Positions 31,693 to 38,643 of a DNA stretch of 40,663 nt are shown here, in pieces (position 1 is the stretch's first letter; each line of letters starts with the position of its first letter). The notes under the pieces were generated by a model. The model was not told where the DNA came from. It did not search any database and saw nothing but the letters and a program-made list of their open reading frames with translations. Source of the DNA: a virus; the IMG/VR virus record IMGVR_UViG_3300046331_000248, positions 1 through 40,663 of that record, one strand, 5' to 3'. Made by a program: the position numbers and the translations under genes.

Positions 31693-31797
31693 TTACGAGT
31701 CTTTGCGGGGAATAGTTTAACAAATCAGACGAACAGCTGAGTATACCAGTAAGTGCAGTAGTACTGCTTCTCCTCATAGGCTCGTAAGAGCAAGATC
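31693..31797 (+). ncRNA. Structured intergenic element
   Basis: TTACGAG (31693-31699) and CTCGTAA (31791-31797) form a perfect 7-bp closing stem about 105 bases apart. Inside, GCAGT (31755-31759) pairs with ACTGC (31763-31767). The GGGGAATAGTTTAAC stretch recalls a tRNA D-arm, but no T arm or matching acceptor exists, so it is not called a tRNA. Confidence 0.4.
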
Positions 31798-31842
31798 TTT
31801 AACAAATAAATAGCGACTTATTATAAATTAACAATTAGTATA

Positions 31843-32049
31843 ATGACAAAAGATAATATTAACATCATTGATGTTAAACATTTGAGTGAAGAAGACAGAA
31901 ACCTTGTTTTCTCAAATAAGAAGGTACACGTTTCTGATAAGCAAGCATGTCCACAGTGTAGACTCAATACAATTATTGAAGAGACTATGGGATATGAAAA
32001 GGTCGTCTACTGCACAGCATGTGAATACGGTAGCAGTATAACGATCTAA
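31843..32049 (+). CDS. Zinc-ribbon protein (68 aa)
   Basis: CPQC near residues 36-39 and CTAC near 57-60 form a C-terminal zinc ribbon after a short acidic helical N-terminus. The spacing is like that of small transcription- or translation-associated ribbons. Family not identified. Confidence 0.6.
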   Translation: MTKDNINIIDVKHLSEEDRNLVFSNKKVHVSDKQACPQCRLNTIIEETMGYEKVVYCTACEYGSSITI

Positions 32050-32058
32050 TTTAATACT

Positions 32059-32193
32059 ATGAAGCAAGTACAAGTTTTAGTGAATAAGCCGGGACAAGTT
32101 TTACTTACACCGCATGAATATATTATCCAAAAATATATGGATAAATTTTTTAATAAACGAAGCCCTATAATGCCCAGCCTTGAGCAAAAATAG
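32059..32193 (+). CDS. Small basic protein (44 aa)
   Basis: A short ATG frame with a beta hairpin (VQVLVNKPGQVLLTPHEY) and a basic tail; it lies nine bases after the previous gene. No motif recognised. Confidence 0.45.
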   Translation: MKQVQVLVNKPGQVLLTPHEYIIQKYMDKFFNKRSPIMPSLEQK

Positions 32194-32305
32194 GCAAAAC
32201 GATATAGCCTACGTCTACCCCTTTTTTGTGTTCAACGACCTATGTAAAATAAGGCTCGTTTGACACATTATGACAATATGGTACTCCTCAAAAACACCCA
32301 TTTTT

Positions 32306-32419
32306 ACTAGTGAGCAGGGTTGGGGGGATAGTCTCACCCGTGAACCGATAATACAGATTCGGCGACGTACTAGACAAGGTGTGTCCCCCTTATCCTGCTC
32401 ATGTAGTCGAAATGAGTAG
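32306..32419 (+). ncRNA. Strongly structured element upstream of the GIY-YIG gene
   Basis: TGAGCAGG (32311-32318) pairs with CCTGCTCA (32394-32401), and GGGGGA with TCCCCC inside it. An inner CCGA/TCGG hairpin and CACC/GGTG pairing are also possible. The 3' arm can instead form CTCAT/ATGAG (about 32398-32416), so two exclusive folds exist. It may be a riboswitch-like control or intron-related RNA. Its link to an intron is a guess based on the neighbouring nuclease. The minus-strand frame here is a shadow. Confidence 0.5.
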
Positions 32420-32444
32420 AAAGACAATTAAATAGAGATTTTTA

Positions 32445-32795
32445 ATGAAGGAACAAATAATTTTATCTGTCCCATCTTATACGTTAGAAGAAATAATAAG
32501 TAAAAAAACAAATTATGAATTTATATCAGGGGTATATTTTTTACTTGATAAAAATGAAGTTGTATACGTAGGACAGAGTGAGTGTGTCCAACATCGTATC
32601 GCAACACATAAAAAAGAAAAAAAGAAAGTTTTTGATACCTATACATATTTTGAAATAGAAGGTTTAAATAATCGACTTATTGCAGAAGGCTTGCACATTT
32701 ACCAACTCAGACCTAAATACAACAGTATTGATAGAGTAGATAATTGGGTAAAGAAATCTGTTGAAGTAATTTTGACTAACAAAAAAGATGGATAG
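32445..32795 (+). CDS. GIY-YIG nuclease-domain protein
   Basis: The 116-residue protein has the GIY-YIG signature as GVY (29-31) and YVG (41-43), followed by Arg51, His55 and the conserved Glu81 in LIAEGLHIYQLRP. These residues form the metal-dependent nuclease site. No large DNA-binding domain is attached, so it may be a minimal nuclease or homing enzyme. It overlaps the replication initiator start by eight bases. Confidence 0.85.
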   Translation: MKEQIILSVPSYTLEEIISKKTNYEFISGVYFLLDKNEVVYVGQSECVQHRIATHKKEKKKVFDTYTYFEIEGLNNRLIAEGLHIYQLRPKYNSIDRVDNWVKKSVEVILTNKKDG

Positions 32796-33558
32796 GGAAC
32801 ACCATTTTAAAACAGAAGAAGCTAGAAAGTATGGTATTGAAAAAGCAGTTCTTCTTTACAACATACGATTTTGGCTAGATAAGAACTTGGCAAACAATAA
32901 AAATGTTTACGAAAAGGATGGTAAGGAGTATTTTTGGACATATAACTCTTCTACAGCATTCTGTAAACTATTTCCGTACTTAAAGGAGAGAACTATCAGA
33001 CAGTACTTAATGGAGCTAGAGATTGAAGACGAAGTCTTGATCTCAGGAAACTTCAATAAGTATGCGTATGATAAAACTAAGTGGTATACCATGCCAGAAT
33101 ATGAAACCCTCGGCAAAAACTGCCAATCGAACGGCGAGGATTGCCAACCTATACCAGATAATATAAACACAGATAAGAAACTAGTAGAAGTTAAAACTTC
33201 AACAACAGTTGAAAAGAAATTTACTACTACTAAATTAACACCTGGTGAGACTAAATATATAGGTGCTGTGGCGGGAATTTGGAAAGATATGGCATCTTCC
33301 GCCCTTGACATCCCTAAAAAAGACGTTGAGGACAGTAAGTTATTCATTTCAATAAGCAACGTATACAAGAGAGAGAAATGGGATATGTCTGACTTTAAAG
33401 CATTATTTAAATACTTTTTAGCTGACGAAGGAATGAAACAAGAAAATAAACTTGCGTACAGCATTTGTTTAAGTCAGACATATATCGCTAAATATAAGCT
33501 ATCTAAGAAAGGAAAAGCCAAAACAGGTGCTTCCGTTTCAGGAGATCTAAGATTATGA
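32788..33558 (+). CDS. Replication initiator-like protein
   Basis: The 256-residue protein starts with a winged-helix domain (about 1-110): EEARKYGIEKAVLLYNIRFWL, KLFPYLKERTIRQYLMELE, KWYTMPEYE. That order is typical of phage replication initiators or replisome organisers. A flexible linker leads to a C-terminal helical domain that may recruit the helicase. It overlaps DnaB by four bases (ATGA), a classic initiator-helicase pair. Origin binding sites are not evident in the gene. Confidence 0.78.
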   Translation: MDREHHFKTEEARKYGIEKAVLLYNIRFWLDKNLANNKNVYEKDGKEYFWTYNSSTAFCKLFPYLKERTIRQYLMELEIEDEVLISGNFNKYAYDKTKWYTMPEYETLGKNCQSNGEDCQPIPDNINTDKKLVEVKTSTTVEKKFTTTKLTPGETKYIGAVAGIWKDMASSALDIPKKDVEDSKLFISISNVYKREKWDMSDFKALFKYFLADEGMKQENKLAYSICLSQTYIAKYKLSKKGKAKTGASVSGDLRL

Positions 33559-34829
33559 CGAAAGCAGAACTCCTTGAGAGATCAATATACATAGAAAGAG
33601 ATTTATTAAGTCGAATATTCTTTGACAAAAAACACTCTGTTAGAGCTTCAACTATTGTTACAGTAGATGACTTTCAATACTACAGCAAACAATTTAATGT
33701 TTTAACAGATTCTCATTTAAATGATAAAGATATAAATCTTGAGTTTAAAAAAGAAAGTTTAACTGTTTACGATTTTGTTGAAGGTGGGTCATTTAGACCT
33801 GTTGAGATGATTTGTAAAGACCTTAAAGATGTATCAAATGCTTTACGCATATATGAAACACTAAATAAGGCTACAGAGAATATTACTTATGAAGAAATAG
33901 ATACCTACGTTTCAGAAATTCAAAGAGACATTATGAATAGTGTTAAGTCTTCAGAGAAAGAAAACACATCTATGTCAGTCATTGCGGATGAATGGACTAA
34001 AACAAGGGATATGTACATTGAAAAAATAAAAAATGGTGATCCTTTAATCGGAGTGTCATGTGGCTATCCCAAAATAGATAAAATCATTGATGGGTTACGC
34101 CCAGGACATTTATGGATTATGGGAGGGTATACAAGTATGGGAAAGACTTTTGCAAGTTTAAATATAGTTGCAGAACTTATTAAACAAGGAAAACGTGTTG
34201 TCTATTACTCTATTGAAATGACTGCCTCAGATATTGTTTCTCGTATTCTTGGGATAATGACCAAACAAAATGGTAAGTCAATTATCAAAGGATATGGCAA
34301 TCAAGACAAGGTTGCACAAACTATGAAAGATTTGATTAATTCAAAACTATCTATTCATACAACAAAGTCAAACCTATCTGAAATACAGTTTTCAATGTAT
34401 GAAGAAAATATTACTACCCCTGTTGACATGTTTGTTGTTGACTATATGCAATTAGTGCAAGTCAAAGGACTTAGTGAGTACGCTGCTACAACTGCATGTG
34501 CAATTGAGTTTCAACAAATGGCTAAACGACTTGGTGTTCCGACAATGTTGCTATCACAAATTAGTAACGATGGAGCCAAGATGGGTAGTGAGGTAGTAAT
34601 GAGTTTTAAAGGGTCAGGTGCTATTGCAGCAGCCGCTGATCTTGCCATAGAAATTACTGTAGGGGAGGATGATGTTTCTGAGTGGAAAAAAAAACTTCAA
34701 GCCGGCGAACCAGTAAGAATGAAATGGAATATAAGAAAGAACCGTCATGGAGTTGTTGGCTTTGTAGAGATGGACTTTGTGGGTAACACAGGAATATTTA
34801 CAGAAGCCTTAATACTCGATGACTTTTAA
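33555..34829 (+). CDS. dnaB: Replicative DNA helicase (DnaB-like)
   Basis: The 424-residue protein has an N-terminal helical domain and a RecA-like helicase domain. Walker A is GGYTSMGKT (190-198), followed by SIEM (219-222), and Walker B is MFVVDYMQL with Asp296. It unwinds DNA as a hexamer at the fork. It directly follows the initiator gene. No separate primase gene was recognised, so priming may rely on the host. Confidence 0.93.
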   Translation: MTKAELLERSIYIERDLLSRIFFDKKHSVRASTIVTVDDFQYYSKQFNVLTDSHLNDKDINLEFKKESLTVYDFVEGGSFRPVEMICKDLKDVSNALRIYETLNKATENITYEEIDTYVSEIQRDIMNSVKSSEKENTSMSVIADEWTKTRDMYIEKIKNGDPLIGVSCGYPKIDKIIDGLRPGHLWIMGGYTSMGKTFASLNIVAELIKQGKRVVYYSIEMTASDIVSRILGIMTKQNGKSIIKGYGNQDKVAQTMKDLINSKLSIHTTKSNLSEIQFSMYEENITTPVDMFVVDYMQLVQVKGLSEYAATTACAIEFQQMAKRLGVPTMLLSQISNDGAKMGSEVVMSFKGSGAIAAAADLAIEITVGEDDVSEWKKKLQAGEPVRMKWNIRKNRHGVVGFVEMDFVGNTGIFTEALILDDF

Positions 34830-34849
34830 TAATTAAATTTTAAATACAT

Positions 34850-35251
34850 ATGGATATAATAATTTTCGCACTGCTTAGTTTATTTGTTTTTGTTCTTGGA
34901 TTTATTACAGGAAAGACAATAAAAATTGAAAAAAATAAAAATGATTTTGTTTACGAATACGATGAAGATTATTTTAATGATGACTTTGAGGAGATCAGCT
35001 TCCCATTTATTGTAGGTGACAGAGTTAGAGTTATGGATGATTTTGGTATAAAACATTTTTCAATAGGAGATATTGTAGAAGTTACCAAAACAAGTAACAA
35101 CAATATTCTAAGTATCAATGGATTGGACGACTATCTTTATGACAACTCTTGTTATGAACTTGTGCCACCGTCAACACCTTTAACTATTTACAAAAAAGAA
35201 AAATCTTTGGGTAAAAAGTTAGCAAAGAAGGTAAGTAAGAAAGGTAAATAA
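34850..35251 (+). CDS. Membrane-anchored protein with SH3-like region (133 aa)
   Basis: One N-terminal hydrophobic helix (about 2-21, IIIFALLSLFVFVLGFITG) is followed by an acidic segment. Next comes a beta-barrel-like region (FIVGDRVRVMDDFGIKHFSIGDIVEV) and a basic Lys-rich tail. The middle resembles SH3/KOW-type domains. Function unknown; it lies within the replication block. Confidence 0.6.
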   Translation: MDIIIFALLSLFVFVLGFITGKTIKIEKNKNDFVYEYDEDYFNDDFEEISFPFIVGDRVRVMDDFGIKHFSIGDIVEVTKTSNNNILSINGLDDYLYDNSCYELVPPSTPLTIYKKEKSLGKKLAKKVSKKGK

Positions 35252-35481
35252 TGAACTATCAAAAAGCTCGTAACATTTGGAAAAACAATTTTCCAAAGAT
35301 GTTTACAAAAGGTTACGCAATCATGGGCGGTGTAAGTCACAAGAAATACACCATGCCGAGATTTGCTAGCAACCTATTTATTAAGGACTTAAATAAAAAA
35401 GAGGAAACACAAATTAAGACAAGTGAACATACTTTAATAAGTAAGATTGAAAAATTATTGGAAGAAAAAAAGAGTAAATAA
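35251..35481 (+). CDS. Small basic protein (76 aa)
   Basis: It starts in the previous stop (TAATG). It is Lys-rich and probably helical at the C-terminus. No motif recognised. Confidence 0.55.
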   Translation: MNYQKARNIWKNNFPKMFTKGYAIMGGVSHKKYTMPRFASNLFIKDLNKKEETQIKTSEHTLISKIEKLLEEKKSK

Positions 35482-35482
35482 T

Positions 35483-35866
35483 ATGCAAACAATACATGAA
35501 GTAGTTGCAGAAAGACTGTCTAAGGACTCTATTAATGTTCGAGAAACTGTTATAAACAATCTTACACAGATAGAGGTTAATAAAAGAGTAAATCTTATCA
35601 CTGAAGCAGTTGCAATGGTTGAATTGCTTGAAAAAGATTTAAATAAAATTGAACGTAATGATGTTATTACATATGTTGATGGGCAAAAACAAGAATCAAT
35701 GTCTAAAAATCGTTTTGAAGATATTGAAAAACTAAAACAAAAAATAGCTAATATTGAAAAGGAGGTAACAGATTCTCTTGATAATAACACAGAACATGCC
35801 TACACAAAACTTGCAGACATACTTAAAAAAGTAAATGGAAACGATAAAAACCCAGATTCAAAATAA
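35483..35866 (+). CDS. Helical protein of unknown function (127 aa)
   Basis: The longer frame begins with TTG at 35447; the ATG at 35483, one base past the previous stop, is preferred. The protein is predominantly helical with a coiled-coil-like stretch. No family recognised. It overlaps the next gene by 32 bases. Confidence 0.6.
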   Translation: MQTIHEVVAERLSKDSINVRETVINNLTQIEVNKRVNLITEAVAMVELLEKDLNKIERNDVITYVDGQKQESMSKNRFEDIEKLKQKIANIEKEVTDSLDNNTEHAYTKLADILKKVNGNDKNPDSK

Positions 35867-36146
35867 TCTCAGTAAAAAACGAGATGAAATAATAAGCTTA
35901 TGTATTTCAAGTGTAGTTAAAATACATAATGGAATGACAAAAGATAGAAAATTAATTTGCAATTGCGAATATTGCGTAGCTAACAAAAAATATGTTGATT
36001 ACAAAATTAGTGAATCAAGGCGAATTATTTATCAAGCTAATATGTATGGATTAAAAGATTACGATATAAATTACTATCAAATGAAGATTTTTTGTCATCA
36101 TTTTAAAAACAAAAGAGATACTTTAAAACAAATAACACTAAAATAA
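35835..36146 (+). CDS. Small Cys/His-containing protein (103 aa)
   Basis: Residues near 43-48 read CNCEYC, and CHH occurs near 87-89, a possible metal site. The protein is basic and helical. Overlap with the upstream gene and a one-base gap to the next support it. Function unknown. Confidence 0.6.
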   Translation: METIKTQIQNNLSKKRDEIISLCISSVVKIHNGMTKDRKLICNCEYCVANKKYVDYKISESRRIIYQANMYGLKDYDINYYQMKIFCHHFKNKRDTLKQITLK

Positions 36147-36147
36147 T

Positions 36148-36774
36148 ATGAAAACACAATCACACAATAATGATAATAGAAAGTTTATTACAATTCTAGC
36201 AGACGGAAAGTTACACGAAAGCTGTGAAGACGGTACACCAAATTCTGTTGTAAGAACTTACGAAGACAAGGATGGTAACGAGAAAACAAAAATAGAACTT
36301 GTACACGATTCAGTAACAGGAATTATTACCGGACTCAAGTTTGAAGATGGAGATTTTGGAAAAAGTCTACAAGTAGAACTTGATCATGAGGGTATCATAT
36401 CTCTTAATACAACATCAAACTTTGGAGAAGACTTTATGAAGAAACTTCCAAACATTGATTTGAGCAAAGATGTAAAGATTGCTCCATATTCATTTGAAGA
36501 TGATAAAGGTAAAAGTCGTAAAGGGGTAACTGTTTACCAAGATGACGTAAAGGTTGAATCATTCTATTGGGATAAAGTTAAAGAGAAAGCTTCTAATGGT
36601 CTTCCTCAACCAGAAGGAGATACAAGTAAATTTGATTCAGATGACTGGAAGATGCACTTCATGGTTGTAAGAAAGTTTCTTGTCAAGCAGGTAGAAGCAT
36701 TGGCTTTAGAGAAATTCTTTGAACCAACAAGTGAGGCTGAAGCTGAAACAAGTGTTAAGCTAGAAGATTTTTAA
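36148..36774 (+). CDS. Probable single-stranded DNA-binding protein
   Basis: The 208-residue protein is beta-rich and ends in an acidic tail with a terminal Phe (SVKLEDF), like the interaction tails of SSB and T7 gp2.5. The first 150 residues could form an OB fold. Gene order between helicase and a recombination nuclease fits. The call is by character; no specific SSB motif is diagnostic. Confidence 0.5.
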   Translation: MKTQSHNNDNRKFITILADGKLHESCEDGTPNSVVRTYEDKDGNEKTKIELVHDSVTGIITGLKFEDGDFGKSLQVELDHEGIISLNTTSNFGEDFMKKLPNIDLSKDVKIAPYSFEDDKGKSRKGVTVYQDDVKVESFYWDKVKEKASNGLPQPEGDTSKFDSDDWKMHFMVVRKFLVKQVEALALEKFFEPTSEAEAETSVKLEDF

Positions 36775-36778
36775 TAAC

Positions 36779-37627
36779 ATGCTAGATCGTCTTATTACTA
36801 AAAATACATCATCAGATAGAGGTGGTATTCACTGTAGTGATGCAGGAAAACCATCTTTAGATTTGTATTTTCGTATGACGGGAGAACCTACAACCAATGA
36901 ACCAACATGGCAAGACAAAGTTAAATGGTGGGCTGGACTTGGCATCGAAGAGGGTTTTATTAGAGTCCTTAAAGACTCTGGTATTGTCCCCGAAGACTAC
37001 GACCAAGATAAACATGGCCTCGTTGAACAACAACACGATGGAGTTCTTGTTACAGGTCACATGGACGGGAACACCAAGCTCGATCAAACGGGCGAACCAA
37101 TTGAAATAAAGTCCTTTAACAATATGGCGTATCAGACTATCAAAGAATTGAAAGCTGGTACACCGCGAAAAAGTTACGTACAACAGTTAGCCATGTATAT
37201 GTACCTCACAGGTGCAAAACTTGGACATTTGTTTGTACTATCGATTGACGGAAAAAACACATTTTATTTTGAGTGTAAACCACTTGGTGTAGATAGATAT
37301 AAATGTGGAACAGTAGTTGTAAACCCAAGTAAAGAACTTGAAAGGCTTATCAAGATCTATAAAGAAAATGTCTTGACAAAGACTATGCCCGATATTTGGG
37401 AGCATAGATATAAGAATGATATAGAAAGTATAGATTGGTCTAATTTAAGTAACAATGCAATATCATTAGCCCGTAACAACAAACAAGTAATCGGATCATT
37501 TGATGTTCAGTATTCAAACTGGAAAGATAAGATTGCAAAGCTTCAAGGAACTACACTTGGTTATACAGCTGCTGAGTTAACAAGAATAAAAGAACTCACA
37601 AAGGGGTTCTCAATAAAAGAAAAATAA
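36779..37627 (+). CDS. PD-(D/E)XK nuclease (RecB/Cas4-like)
   Basis: The 282-residue protein has the core motifs GHMDG with Asp96, EIKSF (109-113) with Glu109 and Lys111, and YVQQLAMYMYLTG with Gln residues (133-145). These are typical of RecB-like exonucleases that process DNA ends in recombination or replication. It lies directly downstream of the SSB-like gene and may act with it. No iron-sulfur Cys cluster is evident, so it is unlike canonical Cas4. Confidence 0.82.
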   Translation: MLDRLITKNTSSDRGGIHCSDAGKPSLDLYFRMTGEPTTNEPTWQDKVKWWAGLGIEEGFIRVLKDSGIVPEDYDQDKHGLVEQQHDGVLVTGHMDGNTKLDQTGEPIEIKSFNNMAYQTIKELKAGTPRKSYVQQLAMYMYLTGAKLGHLFVLSIDGKNTFYFECKPLGVDRYKCGTVVVNPSKELERLIKIYKENVLTKTMPDIWEHRYKNDIESIDWSNLSNNAISLARNNKQVIGSFDVQYSNWKDKIAKLQGTTLGYTAAELTRIKELTKGFSIKEK

Positions 37628-37899
37628 TGAATAACAACGAATGTCCTCACTGCAATGAAGAGTGGGGAGGAGTCGAATGTATGGTCTGTGGATTTACAGA
37701 AGAACTAGGTAAAAATCAATATGAAACACCTGAAGGACTTATTGTAAACTGTACAGAAGAAGAAGCTTATGAAAGAGGTTATATATTTATTTGTCCTATT
37801 TGTCTCTTTAATGAAATTACTTATTGGGAGAAAGAAGATCATGGAATGTGTATAAGCTGTTGGCATAATGAAAACAAAAAGACCTTTACAAATCCTTAA
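37627..37899 (+). CDS. Double zinc-ribbon small protein (90 aa)
   Basis: Two pairs of Cys knuckles are visible: CPHC/CMVC in the N-terminal third and CPIC/CISC in the C-terminal third. It starts inside the previous stop codon (TAATG). A nucleic-acid or regulatory role is likely; no family assigned. Confidence 0.6.
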   Translation: MNNNECPHCNEEWGGVECMVCGFTEELGKNQYETPEGLIVNCTEEEAYERGYIFICPICLFNEITYWEKEDHGMCISCWHNENKKTFTNP

Positions 37900-37912
37900 A
37901 AAATGGTATAAT
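37885..37912 (+). promoter_or_regulatory. Promoter for the plus-strand lysis cassette
   Basis: TTTACA (37885-37890), 16 bases, TATAAT (37907-37912). It lies in the end of the zinc-ribbon gene. The ATG at 37920 follows only seven bases after the -10, so a leaderless mRNA is expected. Confidence 0.75.
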
Positions 37913-37919
37913 GTTAAGT

Positions 37920-38099
37920 ATGAACATGTTTAAGATGTCAGCATCAAAAGTGGTATTCATCATAATGGCAGGTGGCTCATTAGCTCTTACCGTCCTTAAA
38001 ATTATGGACGTAAAAGACTTTTTTGTCCTTGTTAGTATGGCGTTTTCTTTCTATTTTTCCAACAAAGGAGATTCTTCACAAGAGTTTTTAGGCAAATAG
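37920..38099 (+). CDS. Holin-like membrane protein (59 aa)
   Basis: The longer frame starts at 37911 inside the -10 box, so the ATG at 37920 is chosen. The 59 residues carry one or two hydrophobic helices (about 9-25 and 32-46) and a short polar tail, typical of small holins. It is next to a transglycosylase gene under the same promoter, the arrangement of a holin-lysin pair. Confidence 0.65.
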   Translation: MNMFKMSASKVVFIIMAGGSLALTVLKIMDVKDFFVLVSMAFSFYFSNKGDSSQEFLGK

Positions 38100-38104
38100 A
38101 CGCT

Positions 38105-38122
38105 TGACCCTCGTAAGGGGTT
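38105..38122 (+). promoter_or_regulatory. Hairpin sequestering the ribosome-binding site of the transglycosylase gene
   Basis: ACCCT (38107-38111) can pair with the GGGGT of AAGGGGT (38115-38121), the likely Shine-Dalgarno sequence four bases before the ATG at 38126. This would reduce translation until melted. Confidence 0.4.
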
Positions 38123-38125
38123 ACT

Positions 38126-38545
38126 ATGAAACGCAATTTGATAATAATAGGTCTGTCGATACTCGGTATAGCGTTGTTGCTCACTACAGTAGTACATTCA
38201 GATCAAGAGCCGATAGAGACTTTTGAAGTCGAAGTAGTGAAAGAAGAGATTCTAACACCTACACAATATGCGGACAAATACGCAGAGCAATATGGAATAG
38301 ACGTAAGTGTATTCAAAAAAGTAATGTTTTGCGAGAGTAGTAACAACCCAAAGGCAGTAGGTGATGGAGGTAGGGCAAAAAATGTCATGCAATTTCATCG
38401 ACCAACTTTTGATTCCTTTTCAAAACGCTATGGTAAAGAGCTAGATTATAATTCTTATAAGGATCAAATCGAACTAGCAACGTGGATGTTTTCAAAAGGT
38501 TATCAAGGCCACTGGACTTGTTACAAAATAATTAAAGGGAATTAA
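38126..38545 (+). CDS. Lytic transglycosylase (SLT domain) with membrane anchor
   Basis: The 139-residue protein has an N-terminal hydrophobic helix (about 4-22), a signal or anchor. A short acidic linker precedes a transglycosylase domain: CESSNNPKAVGD with catalytic-type Glu70, NVMQFHRPTF and GHWTCY near the C-terminus. It cuts the glycan strands of peptidoglycan, either for lysis or to help DNA entry. The export signal means it may not need a holin. A palindromic hairpin overlaps its stop. Confidence 0.8.
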   Translation: MKRNLIIIGLSILGIALLLTTVVHSDQEPIETFEVEVVKEEILTPTQYADKYAEQYGIDVSVFKKVMFCESSNNPKAVGDGGRAKNVMQFHRPTFDSFSKRYGKELDYNSYKDQIELATWMFSKGYQGHWTCYKIIKGN

Positions 38546-38561
38546 TTTCCCTTTAATTATT
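38527..38561 (+). terminator. AT-rich 15-bp hairpin ending the lysis cassette
   Basis: The sequence 38527-38541 pairs with 38547-38561 through a short loop that contains the transglycosylase stop codon. It can work in both directions but lacks a strong T run. Confidence 0.6.
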
Positions 38562-38596
38562 AACTGAATGTGTTGCACACATTACTAATAAGCTCA

Positions 38597-38625
38597 TTTA
38601 CAAAGTAGAAAAACTGTGTTATAAT
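38597..38625 (+). promoter_or_regulatory. Promoter for the phosphoesterase operon
   Basis: TTTACA (38597-38602), 17 bases, TATAAT (38620-38625) with TGTG extension; same type as the minus-strand promoters at 7745 and 15088. The ATG at 38644 is 18 bases downstream of the -10. Confidence 0.85.
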
Positions 38626-38643
38626 ATACACAAATAAAGTACA

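Noticed and set aside
31693-31797. Second tRNA gene
   Set aside because: A 7-bp end stem and D-arm-like bases exist, but there is no T arm and the length is wrong.
32215-32427. 70-codon minus-strand frame
   Set aside because: It coincides with the GC-rich folded element before the GIY-YIG gene and opposes the local gene direction.
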